DNA of 64,000 nucleotides from Candidatus Berkiella aquae. GTDB taxonomy: Bacteria > Pseudomonadota > Gammaproteobacteria > Berkiellales > Berkiellaceae. The stretch's first letter is position 1. Every line of letters begins with the position of its first letter. The stretch lies in the NCBI RefSeq assembly GCF_001431295.2, contig NZ_LKAJ02000001.1:2790001-2854000 (forward strand), read 5' to 3'. The position numbers and the translations under genes were made by a program. The notes below the pieces were generated by a model. That model worked only from the letters and a program-made list of their open reading frames with translations, made no database searches and was not told the DNA's origin. This document shows positions 8,921 through 17,561 of the stretch, piece after piece.

Positions 8921-9673
8921 ATGCAAACACAGTGGGAACAAAGTAAAATATTCATCATTACGATTTTAGCCATTTCGTCAGTGAGCCTTTTATTTTTAAT
9001 TTTTACTTTAGATAAACTACCCCAAATAGCGACTTATATTCACATTCTAATTTTTGCAACCGCAATCACATTACTCGTTCACTACGCGCAAAATAAAAAA
9101 TTACTTTCACTGTGTCTTTACCTTGTGATAATGATAGTTTATAACCCATTTATTAATCTTCTACCTAATATTGAATTATGGAAAATTGCCCATATTGCGG
9201 TACTCATCATTTTTTTAAAAAGCATTTTTGAATTATCTTATGCTGACAAACTAAATGAAACGACTCGTATTGCCTTCAAATTGAATAATTATTTAATTGA
9301 TTTAGAGCGACAGATATCACATTTGACTTTCCATGAAACAATTATGGTCATTAAACGCGAGTATGCTAAAAATTATCGATTAGAAAATGATAAAGTCTCT
9401 TGGCAAGATAGAGATTTTCCCGATTTCGAATTTTATATATTATCGACTTACTATGCACAAGGTCAGAAAAAGAAAGGAGGTATTAGCGCAAAAGGCAAAA
9501 ATGAATTTAAAAATATTGAGATACATATCAATTTTAATTTAACACATCATGTGAAATATGCAGTGCGTGAAAAAGAAGGGTCTTTAAAAACATCCTTGTA
9601 TGGAAAAAAATTAAAACTCTTGCTAGTTAAAAAATTTCAATACGTTGATCTAGCAAAAGTTATTGATTTCTAA
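8921..9673 (+). CDS. Membrane protein of unknown function with a soluble tail
   Basis: The 250-residue product has about four hydrophobic segments in its first 105 residues (around 9-29, 35-54, 60-80 and 86-104). A cytoplasmic domain of about 140 residues rich in Lys, Asn and Phe follows. I recognise no motif. It is convergent with the Ulp1-like protease gene, and the two coding regions overlap by 14 bases at their 3' ends, so antisense transcription could couple them. Function unknown. Confidence 0.6.
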   Translation: MQTQWEQSKIFIITILAISSVSLLFLIFTLDKLPQIATYIHILIFATAITLLVHYAQNKKLLSLCLYLVIMIVYNPFINLLPNIELWKIAHIAVLIIFLKSIFELSYADKLNETTRIAFKLNNYLIDLERQISHLTFHETIMVIKREYAKNYRLENDKVSWQDRDFPDFEFYILSTYYAQGQKKKGGISAKGKNEFKNIEIHINFNLTHHVKYAVREKEGSLKTSLYGKKLKLLLVKKFQYVDLAKVIDF

Positions 9674-10715
9674 TTTTCCTTGTCGAAGACAAAGTAACCG
9701 GTGTTTCATCCTCATGAATTTTTCGAGCAAAACGATCAGCAATATCCTTTCTAAATGACGAATAATCACAACTTCCTTTTGAGGGACGTGGCAACGTTTT
9801 GTTTTTTGCCGTTCTTTCACCCCAAAAACAAATCGATGCACCACAGTCACGATTATTATCTTGCTCTGGGATCTGGATATGTTCTTTTTTCACCACTAAT
9901 TCTTCTAGATCTTTCTCAGGAAACATTGCTTGGAGAAAATCAACTGCTTTATCAAGAAAATCTTGTGTTTTGGTATTCAATGAATCTAAGCAAAAAAGAT
10001 CATAACGACCATCTGTCCGTTTATTTATAACCACTAAGTACCAATGCGTATCATCGCACATTGGCCATAAAATTCTTCTTGATTGTAATTTTACTTGCAT
10101 TGCATTAAAGATTTTTTCTTTTCTTCTTAATTGTTCACAAAAATTTGGCTTCACTGCAAGATCACTGTTAAGCACACTGACGGAATAATCTTCTTCTAAT
10201 AAATTAAAAAAAGCTTCAATGGTTGAAGTATTCATCCATTCATCTTTTAATAAGCGTCTTGCCGATTCATCTTTAAGATCGGGATTTAAAGCAATTAATT
10301 GTTGTAATGCTTTCACTTTATCTTTTGCGCTATATTTTTCCTGCGCTAGCGACTTGACACGAAAATATCCTTTGCGAACGGTTTCTAACGTAGCACTCTT
10401 TTTTACAGTGTCACCCATTTCAAGCTTTTTTAAATATTGCAAAGTTAAGGTATGTTGTTGTAATTTGAGCGCTTTTTCTGCTGCTGATTCTTTGTCATCC
10501 TCTTCCAATACAATCGCAATAGTATGCTTGGGTCTTCTTGAGGAGGGTTCAACTCGTTCTGCCTCTTCTTCAGAAGAAACCAAGTCTAATTCTGAGCCCT
10601 CGTCGGAATCCGAAATTTCAATCAGTGAATACTCTTCTCTTGATATCTCATCATCTTCATCCGTAATATCTATAACCTCCGGTTTTTTAACCTTAATCCC
10701 GTTTTTCATTGCCAA
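9660..10715 (-). CDS. Ulp1-like (C48) cysteine protease, candidate SUMO/ubiquitin-like deconjugase
   Basis: The C-terminal half of this 351-residue protein carries the C48 catalytic residues in the right order and spacing: His224 in DTHWYLVV, Asp244 in FCLDSL, Gln285 and Cys291 in EQDNNRDCGASIC. In the family, these remove SUMO, NEDD8 or ubiquitin from eukaryotic targets. The N-terminal 70 residues are very acidic with several IxIxD/E-like hydrophobic-acidic runs (for example VIDITDEDDE and LIEISDSDEG), which resemble SUMO-interacting motifs. There is no signal peptide. Bacteria lack SUMO, so I infer a translocated effector acting in a eukaryotic host. It shares a 153-base divergent upstream region with the triple-AAA FtsH-like gene. 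Confidence 0.85.
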   Translation of the reverse strand: MAMKNGIKVKKPEVIDITDEDDEISREEYSLIEISDSDEGSELDLVSSEEEAERVEPSSRRPKHTIAIVLEEDDKESAAEKALKLQQHTLTLQYLKKLEMGDTVKKSATLETVRKGYFRVKSLAQEKYSAKDKVKALQQLIALNPDLKDESARRLLKDEWMNTSTIEAFFNLLEEDYSVSVLNSDLAVKPNFCEQLRRKEKIFNAMQVKLQSRRILWPMCDDTHWYLVVINKRTDGRYDLFCLDSLNTKTQDFLDKAVDFLQAMFPEKDLEELVVKKEHIQIPEQDNNRDCGASICFWGERTAKNKTLPRPSKGSCDYSSFRKDIADRFARKIHEDETPVTLSSTRKIRNQ

Positions 10716-10868
10716 CGACCTCTCTACAAATCAGGCCAGAATTATAACTAAATACAAAAAAAATGTATAGAATGATTTAGAAACGTGTCAATACACTATT
10801 TACTCTTAATAATATATGGTCGATAAGGATGACAGTCGATTACCATAAAAGCCTTTAGCGTTGTAAAA

Positions 10869-13800
10869 ATGAGTGATATATCATACATTTTATTAATGAT
10901 AGGTCTCGTCATACTCGGGATTGTTATCGCAAGCTATTTCTACAAAAAAGTAGTAAAGAAAGAAACTAACAACGATAATAAAGCAACCCAGTGGCTATTT
11001 TATATCATTTTCTTCGCGACTTTTGCCATTTTTATCCATTTTATTGATAAGCCACCTGAAACGAAAAAGACTTCTCAATCTAAGATGACGCCCCCATCCC
11101 AACCATTACAGCTTTCGCAACAAGAGAGCAATGAAGATGCCCAAGAGTTCGAAGAAGCTGAAGATTTCAAAGAAACCACTCATAGCGATCCAGCAGAAAA
11201 ACCTTCACCAACCATAGAAAGACCGGTTGCATTTAAAGGTTATCGTAATCTGACGCAAAACAATCTAGATTATGATTTATTAGATCCAACGGATATCACA
11301 ACCGGTTATGAAAAATTAGTTGGCTATACACAGGTAAAAGCGAAATTAGAGTCTTTGCTAAAAATCTTAGCCAATTATTCTAGCAATCTTAACAAAAACA
11401 CCACCATACCCCATGGGTTATTGCTGCATGGACAAGGTTCGGAAGATTTAACGAAGCTCGCTTTAGCTATTGGCAAGCATTGGGGGCAAAAAGTGATTGT
11501 CGTCAATGGTCCTGATTTTGGCGTTGATGGCAAAGGGCGTTCACAAATTCGTGAGCTTTATGCTGACTCTATTACACTCGCTCCCCTTGTTGTCATTATT
11601 AAAGAAATTGAATTTTTATTACCCGTAGATTCTCATACCAATATCGATTACCAAGAAAGTATGCAACGTTTTTATAAATGGTTTGATGATCTCAATGAGA
11701 ATAATCAACCGGTTTTAATCGTTGGTTTAACCGATAATTTATATAAAATCGATCCTGCCGCATTTAAATTAGGGCGTTTTGATTATCAAATTCAAGTAGA
11801 AGAACCTAACGAAACAGAGCGCAGTGAATTATTAAAAATGCTATTTAATGACTTTAACATTAAAGCAGGTGATATTAAAAATATACTCAAACAAACAGAA
11901 GGTTTTTCCAGAAGCGATCTTTATCATTTTATTAATCAAAGCATGTTAAAAGCCAACCTAAATAATAGTCGGGTTTCAGAAAAAGATCTGACATTTGCAT
12001 TGCAATATACCATTGAAGCAAAAGAAAATTACGATAGATACAAAAAAACATCATCACTAAACAAAGATTTTCAACTGATAACACCTGATGAAATCACGAA
12101 TCGCTTTAGTGATTTGGCTGGTTTGCAAGATGTTAAAGAAGAATTAAAAGATGCGCTTGACGGTTTACGTGAACCTGAAAAATATGCACGGATCGGAGCG
12201 ATTCCGCCTCGAGGTTTTTTACTTTATGGTCCACCAGGCACCGGTAAAACCATGATGGCACGAGCTTTGGCCGGAGAAAGCCAAGTCAATTTTATTAATG
12301 TTAGCGGTTCAGAGTTTATTGAAGAATGGGTTGGTACAGGCGCTATGCGCATCCGTAATCTCTTCAATCTAGCAAGGCAAAATGCACCTTGTATTATCTT
12401 TATTGATGAATTTGACGCTTTGGCTGTCAAAAGACAATCTGATACAGGTGGTGGCGGTAATAATGAACGTAATCAAACGATTAACCAATTACTCGTTGAA
12501 ATGGATAATCTTGATAAATCCCGTAATGCCAATGTTTTTATCATGGCGGCAACCAATAATATTAGTGCGCTTGATAAAGCCGTTTTACGCCCTGGACGAT
12601 TTGATAGAAAAATATTATTTCGACTACCCAATGATGAAGAACGAAAGTTACTTATCACACAGATCCTTCACACAAAAAAAATCAAGATTGATTTTGACGT
12701 GGCAACACTCATAAGCAATACCAAAGGCTATTCTCCTGCTGAACTGAATAATCTCATTAATCAAGCCATACTTTATGCAGCCAAAAAAGGCAAAACATCG
12801 ATATCTGAAGAAGACATCAATGCAGTACGCAATAAAGTGTCTGAAGAGATGCTATCACTAACCAAACAGGATATTGATTTGGATATTGAAATATTTCGCC
12901 CTAATCAATTAAACAGTAACTTTAAATCACTTGCAGGATTAGATGACGTCAAAAAAGAACTATCGCAAATGATTTCATTCTTAAAAAATCCTGAAAAAGC
13001 GCAAGCTGCAGGCATTAATATTCCACGTGGCTGGATTTTCCATGGGCCACCCGGAACCGGTAAAACGTCTTTAGCCAGAGCGGTTGCAGGCGAGAGCGGA
13101 GTCACTTTTATCTCAACCAGTGGTTCGGCATTCGTTCAACAGTGGGTAGGACTTGGCGCAACACGTGTTCGTGAGCTATTTGAAGTCGCAAGACAATACT
13201 CACCCGCTATTATTTTTATTGATGAGATAGATGCGGTTGCATCAAAGCGTTCCAATAACAGTGGTGGCGATGAATATGCCCAAACAACCAATCAATTACT
13301 GGTTGAACTTGATAATGTGAATAAAGAGCGCAACGCTAACATTGTCGTTATTGGTGCAACCAATCGACTCGATAAATTAGATGAAGCGATGACACGCCCT
13401 GGTCGTCTCGGCAAAAGTGTCTATATTCGTTTACCCAATTTAGCAGAACGTGAACATATCTTTAACATGTATCTTGCCAAAATAAAACCCGCTAGCGATG
13501 TCGAAGCCAAAAAACTGGCTAGCACCACTGGCGGATTTTCCGGAGCTGATATTGAAAATCTGGTCAGCGAAGCCGCCATGATTGCCTATGAGAATAATAA
13601 AGCTAAAGTAACGATGAATGATTTTGAAAATGCCAAAGATATTATTTTATTAGGACGCGAAACGAAAGCCAATGTCTTACCCGATGAACAAAAAAATACA
13701 GCTTATCATGAAGCAGGACATGCGATTGTCGGAATTTTTTCAAAAAATTACCCATTAAAATTTTACAAAGTGACCATTGGCGTAAGAGATGAAACATTGG

Positions 13801-14207
13801 GTGTGACTTTCTTCGAAGAACATTTAGAACGCTATGGATACACCAAAGAAGCCTATCTTGATATCATTGCAACTAAATTAGCAGGTAAAATTGCTGAAGA
13901 AATGATCTTCGGTAAAAATTATGTTACGAGCGGCCCATCTAATGATTTAAAACAGGCAACTGAGCTTGCGCAAGATATGGTAAAGAAATACGGTATGGGA
14001 AGAGATGATAGTTACATTGCTTATGAATATCTTGATTCCCCATCTAGAGAAATTGTTAATCAACAAATTGAAGATATCATAAAAGAATGCGCAGCCCGAG
14101 CTCAGAAAATTCTTACAGACAACCGAACTCGCCTTGATGCTTTAGCCAAGGCATTACTTGAGAAAGAAACACTTTCTCATGATGAAGTGATGAAAATCAT
14201 CCGCTAA
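10869..14207 (+). CDS. FtsH-like membrane metalloprotease with three AAA modules
   Basis: At 1112 residues this is far longer than FtsH (about 610-650). Two membrane segments (about 4-24 and 43-62) flank a short loop, then an acidic linker. AAA-1 (about 150-385) is degenerate: Walker A reads GQGSEDLT at 188-195 and Walker B has IIKEIE instead of IIFIDE. AAA-2 (from about 415) has intact GPPGTGKT at 454 and FIDEFD; AAA-3 (from about 685) has GPPGTGKT at 726 and FIDEID. The pore loops have Trp (EWVGTGA, QWVGLGA) where FtsH has Phe. The M41 peptidase zinc motif HEAGH lies at 947-951, with a later NDLKQATELA helix. I infer a membrane-bound ATP-dependent unfoldase-protease derived from FtsH by AAA-domain duplication, with specialised substrates. 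Confidence 0.92.
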   Translation: MSDISYILLMIGLVILGIVIASYFYKKVVKKETNNDNKATQWLFYIIFFATFAIFIHFIDKPPETKKTSQSKMTPPSQPLQLSQQESNEDAQEFEEAEDFKETTHSDPAEKPSPTIERPVAFKGYRNLTQNNLDYDLLDPTDITTGYEKLVGYTQVKAKLESLLKILANYSSNLNKNTTIPHGLLLHGQGSEDLTKLALAIGKHWGQKVIVVNGPDFGVDGKGRSQIRELYADSITLAPLVVIIKEIEFLLPVDSHTNIDYQESMQRFYKWFDDLNENNQPVLIVGLTDNLYKIDPAAFKLGRFDYQIQVEEPNETERSELLKMLFNDFNIKAGDIKNILKQTEGFSRSDLYHFINQSMLKANLNNSRVSEKDLTFALQYTIEAKENYDRYKKTSSLNKDFQLITPDEITNRFSDLAGLQDVKEELKDALDGLREPEKYARIGAIPPRGFLLYGPPGTGKTMMARALAGESQVNFINVSGSEFIEEWVGTGAMRIRNLFNLARQNAPCIIFIDEFDALAVKRQSDTGGGGNNERNQTINQLLVEMDNLDKSRNANVFIMAATNNISALDKAVLRPGRFDRKILFRLPNDEERKLLITQILHTKKIKIDFDVATLISNTKGYSPAELNNLINQAILYAAKKGKTSISEEDINAVRNKVSEEMLSLTKQDIDLDIEIFRPNQLNSNFKSLAGLDDVKKELSQMISFLKNPEKAQAAGINIPRGWIFHGPPGTGKTSLARAVAGESGVTFISTSGSAFVQQWVGLGATRVRELFEVARQYSPAIIFIDEIDAVASKRSNNSGGDEYAQTTNQLLVELDNVNKERNANIVVIGATNRLDKLDEAMTRPGRLGKSVYIRLPNLAEREHIFNMYLAKIKPASDVEAKKLASTTGGFSGADIENLVSEAAMIAYENNKAKVTMNDFENAKDIILLGRETKANVLPDEQKNTAYHEAGHAIVGIFSKNYPLKFYKVTIGVRDETLGVTFFEEHLERYGYTKEAYLDIIATKLAGKIAEEMIFGKNYVTSGPSNDLKQATELAQDMVKKYGMGRDDSYIAYEYLDSPSREIVNQQIEDIIKECAARAQKILTDNRTRLDALAKALLEKETLSHDEVMKIIR

Positions 14208-14225
14208 TCGACGCACTATAACTGT

Positions 14226-14684
14226 TCAGTGCGCTACTGCTTCTTTTGGTTTCACCAATTTAACGAAATCTTGATAAGCGATTTTAATTGCCTCGGTATG
14301 TGTCCCTGCATTGAAGACAATTTCTTTATTATTCGCCAAGCTTTTATCAACATAAACGTCAATATCATATAAATTACCAAAAGGTGGCATCGCACCTAAT
14401 TCGCAGTCTGTAAACAATCGATTAAAATCCGTTTCTGATGCTAAACTAATGGTTGCTTCATGCAATGATTTTTTCAACTTATCAAAATCAAGCTCATAAT
14501 TTGCTGGCATCACCACCATTGCTGGCTTATCTTTCACTTTGATAATAACCGCTTTAGCAAATTGGTGCTCAGGAACATTACACATATGAGATATATGCTG
14601 TGCTGAATAAGCTAAAGGGTGAGCAATCGATGTATACTTCACTTCATTTTGCTGCAGATACGCTTGTAGTTTTTGAGACGGCAT
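14226..14684 (-). CDS. YbaK/EbsC-family aminoacyl-tRNA deacylase
   Basis: The 152-residue protein covers the whole YbaK/ProX fold. Visible hallmarks are the central strand AKAVIIKVKDKPAMVVMPA with its conserved lysine, the loop GAMPPFG, and the C-terminal NAGTHTEAIKI. Family members hydrolyse amino acids wrongly attached to tRNA, such as Cys- or Ala-tRNA(Pro); which tRNA this one edits cannot be told. It is convergent with the FtsH-like gene, with a short hairpin (CGCACT...AGTGCG) at the junction. The ATG has an AGGAGG-like site upstream. Confidence 0.88.
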   Translation of the reverse strand: MPSQKLQAYLQQNEVKYTSIAHPLAYSAQHISHMCNVPEHQFAKAVIIKVKDKPAMVVMPANYELDFDKLKKSLHEATISLASETDFNRLFTDCELGAMPPFGNLYDIDVYVDKSLANNKEIVFNAGTHTEAIKIAYQDFVKLVKPKEAVAH

Positions 14685-14789
14685 AGCTCATACCTCCTCA
14701 ATGAGTCTTACTCTCATATTATAACGCTATTTAAATGCGAATAAATGTGCATATGCTGCGTCGTGCGGCCTCGGGAAAGAACGCTACTT

Positions 14790-14808
14790 GCCGCGGCTTG
14801 ACCGCGGC
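14790..14808. repeat. GC-rich palindrome GCCGCGG-CTTGA-CCGCGGC
   Basis: A perfect 7-bp stem with a 5-base loop lies in a GC-rich patch (about 14755-14845) that also contains CCTGGATCCCGC. The patch contrasts with its AT-rich surroundings. It looks like a dispersed intergenic repeat rather than a terminator, since no T-run follows. Confidence 0.5.
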
Positions 14809-14856
14809 ATCCATAACGAATCCTGGATCCCGCTGTCAGGCCACTCCAAGGCAAAA

Positions 14857-16854
14857 CTATAAAATAGCCAATGGCATTTCTTCAGGTAATGGATTGGGAG
14901 AGGCCACATACATAACCACTGGCATCATGGGTGAATGCGCTACTATCATTTCTGTATCCCAGACTAAAACATCTTCTTCACGCAAAACTTCTAACGGTGG
15001 GTTAAATCCTGGAATTTCATAACCTTTGTCAGCGATAAACTCGATGAATTGAGGAGTCAATTCGTTGCTATGCATTTCACAATATTTTGCAAAATCGCCT
15101 TGATGTGCGTCATCGGTTAAAACATCCAGTATTAATTCCGCGCGCTCTCGTTCTTGTGGCGTGCTTAATGTCATATGATAATCAACCAAGATATCGCCAA
15201 GTGCAGCGACTTCTAAAAAAGGATCTTCAAGATAGGTTTTTAATACATAAGTTTGATGAAAGTTACGATATTCATCAAACCATTGTTCTGCAACATCAAA
15301 AGCTAAATCAAGATTTCCTGTCGATTTTGCCATTTCAATAAACATGAGTGCTTTTTGTGCTATTTCTTGGCTATACCAAGCGCAATTACCATAAAGCTGT
15401 TCTGGCATATTGAAAGAATAGGCATCATTTCGCTCTAATCCTAAATCATAGAACTCTTTAAATTCTAAATCTATCTGATCGCGATTATTTAAGATGAGAT
15501 AAATATCATCAACCGTTAGTGCAAAATGCATATCATAGGCATTCAAGCCAGATTCTAACTTTGAGAATCTTTCGCCTGAGTTGGCAACCATGAAAAGATT
15601 TAATTCTTTATCCAAAATAATATCGATTGCATGACCATCCCATCCCGTCGTTAATAAAATGGTTTCTCCATTCTCATAGCGATTGAATAAATCAACACTA
15701 ACTTCAAATAATCCTACTTGTTGAGCGACAATTGCTGCTTGTTTAAAATGATTTTCAGTCTGCTGGATTATTTGCCATTTTTCTTGAGTAAAGCGCTGTG
15801 CATTTTGCAGAAATGGAGCATCATCTACCTCATACGATAGTAATATATTTTGATAACCGTCATCATCAACTATCGTACTTTGTGATTTTGAAAAGGCTCC
15901 CAATGTTTGCACTGCTAAATCAACGGCTAAAAATGAAAAATAACCGGATGCTGTTATTTTGACCTTATTAGGTCCAATCAGATAGGTATAAACTTCCTCG
16001 GAAGGAAATGCATGTAACAGATTTTTTGCGCTCGCATAATGGTTCATGACCGCACTTTTATCAACCGCATACAGATGCTTCACTGTCTGCATGATGCGAT
16101 CATAATACTGCTTATCATTGATAGATATGGCGAAATCATAATAAAAGACAGCGGTGGGTTTTACTTCATCTTCTGTATAGACCCAAAGTGCATTCTTATT
16201 TTTAAACGCAGCAAGCTCTATTTTGCTTAATGCTAAATCAAATGTTTTAAAATCCCCTTTCTCATGACTTTCAACCGCATTTGAGAGCATGATGAACACT
16301 AAATTATCCCAATGATCGGGTTGTGCTCCTTTATTGAGTAAATAGCTAAATACTTGCGTATTGGGGGAATAACCTGCGGCTAAATCAAGTGGTGTATAAG
16401 CATATTCATCCATGCGATAGGTCTTTGCATTAATATCAGCTCCATGGTCACACAAATATTCTACGACCGCTTTATGACCATACATAACCGCCATATGCAA
16501 AGGAGTACTACCAAATAAATCTTGTTGATTTACATTGGATCCCTCAGCCATTAATTTCTTCACTAAAGCAAGATCACCAACCCTGGCTGCTTGATGTAGT
16601 GAAAGATGAATAGATGAAGCGTGCTGCTCAGAAGTATTGAAAATAAAGGGACGAGAAGAAGGAGTCTCTAATTTTAACTGTTCTACGATTGCTTCGGCAT
16701 TGAAGTTGACAAGCTTTACATCGGTTAGAGCAGATTCAACACAGACAATAGCTTCTTGTCTGTTTGCTTGTTGAGAGATATCAATGTGTCGCTTATTGAG
16801 CACCACTCTCAACATATCTAGCTCGCTGGTGGCAAAGTGAGATGTCCTTGGCAC
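14857..16854 (-). CDS. Ankyrin-repeat protein, candidate effector
   Basis: The 665-residue protein begins with GTG, preceded by a near-perfect AAGGAGG at six bases. Three ankyrin repeats are readable at about 80-175: LHQAARVGDLALVKKLMAEG, then STPLHMAVMYGHKAVVEYL, then YTPLDLAAGYSP. The long C-terminal region (about 180-665) is acidic and I recognise no domain in it. No signal peptide or membrane segment is present. Ankyrin repeats bind proteins, and such architecture is typical of effectors in host-associated Legionellales; that role is inference. It is the first of five ankyrin genes between 14.8 and 31.7 kb and lies downstream of the bacteriocin-like gene on the same strand. Confidence 0.85.
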   Translation of the reverse strand: MPRTSHFATSELDMLRVVLNKRHIDISQQANRQEAIVCVESALTDVKLVNFNAEAIVEQLKLETPSSRPFIFNTSEQHASSIHLSLHQAARVGDLALVKKLMAEGSNVNQQDLFGSTPLHMAVMYGHKAVVEYLCDHGADINAKTYRMDEYAYTPLDLAAGYSPNTQVFSYLLNKGAQPDHWDNLVFIMLSNAVESHEKGDFKTFDLALSKIELAAFKNKNALWVYTEDEVKPTAVFYYDFAISINDKQYYDRIMQTVKHLYAVDKSAVMNHYASAKNLLHAFPSEEVYTYLIGPNKVKITASGYFSFLAVDLAVQTLGAFSKSQSTIVDDDGYQNILLSYEVDDAPFLQNAQRFTQEKWQIIQQTENHFKQAAIVAQQVGLFEVSVDLFNRYENGETILLTTGWDGHAIDIILDKELNLFMVANSGERFSKLESGLNAYDMHFALTVDDIYLILNNRDQIDLEFKEFYDLGLERNDAYSFNMPEQLYGNCAWYSQEIAQKALMFIEMAKSTGNLDLAFDVAEQWFDEYRNFHQTYVLKTYLEDPFLEVAALGDILVDYHMTLSTPQERERAELILDVLTDDAHQGDFAKYCEMHSNELTPQFIEFIADKGYEIPGFNPPLEVLREEDVLVWDTEMIVAHSPMMPVVMYVASPNPLPEEMPLAIL

Positions 16855-16883
16855 GAGAAGCCTCCTTCTTACGCTTAACGCTA

Positions 16884-16921
16884 AAGAGGCAATCTATCCA
16901 TTAGATGCATGATTGCCTCTT
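16884..16921 (-). terminator. Hairpin after the bacteriocin-like gene
   Basis: Perfect 11-base arms AAGAGGCAATC and GATTGCCTCTT enclose a 16-base loop, starting 13 bases after the stop of the small leader-bearing gene and lying before the ankyrin gene on the same strand. Only a short T-run follows, so it may partly terminate or protect the 3' end of the small transcript. Confidence 0.5.
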
Positions 16922-16934
16922 CAACAATGCAAAA

Positions 16935-17270
16935 TTAAGCCATAATCCAGTTATAGGAAGTGACCATAAAGCTAGCTGCGCCTTTGCAAACTAAACCGCC
17001 TGCAACAGCACCTAAACCAACGCCAGCTACGCTTGCAGCAACACCGGCAGCAACGCCTGCACCCGCTGCAGCAACATAACCAACAAATCCACCACCAACT
17101 GCGCCGAGGGTCATACCCGTTACGACTGAACCGTAGCGAAATGAGTCTTGATCGGTTACGCTAATTAAATAAAGAAAAGTTTGAGCAGCAGCAACCGGAT
17201 CGATAATCATAACGTCATGACTTTCTGCACCGCTTACCATAGAAGATTCTGACAAAGTTAACTGTCTCAT
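16935..17270 (-). CDS. Bacteriocin-like peptide with double-glycine-type leader
   Basis: The 111-residue product begins MRQLTLSESSMVSGA, which matches the leader of class II bacteriocins and microcins (hydrophobic positions, Glu, then V-S-G-G/A), cut by C39-type peptidase-transporters. The rest is Gly/Ala/Val-rich with many small-xxx-small repeats (GVAAGVAASVAGVGLGAVAGG), typical of membrane-inserting bacteriocins, and contains a single Cys near 95. AAGAGGT precedes the ATG at good spacing. No transporter, accessory or immunity gene is next to it. It could be a secreted antibacterial peptide or a host-directed membrane-active peptide; alternatively it is a small glycine-zipper membrane protein with a chance leader match. 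Confidence 0.7.
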   Translation of the reverse strand: MRQLTLSESSMVSGAESHDVMIIDPVAAAQTFLYLISVTDQDSFRYGSVVTGMTLGAVGGGFVGYVAAAGAGVAAGVAASVAGVGLGAVAGGLVCKGAASFMVTSYNWIMA

Positions 17271-17561
17271 TTTGTAATACCTCTTAATTTACGACGACAT
17301 TAGCGCTGCCACATTATCAGTATCGTAAACATGCTTTCAAGTAAAAAATATGCGCCATTTGGATTATATTAGTTCTATGGCTGACATTTTTTTCGGATTT
17401 ATTTTCAATAAATACTCAATTTTTCAGCAAATTTAATTTGTGGTTAGATGGCTTTATTGATAATATTGGCCGCTCTCTCATAAATAATATTCTACTAACT
17501 AAATATTCATTTATGACTGTTATATATAATTATTTCTTGTTGTGTCGCTATGAGGTTGACT

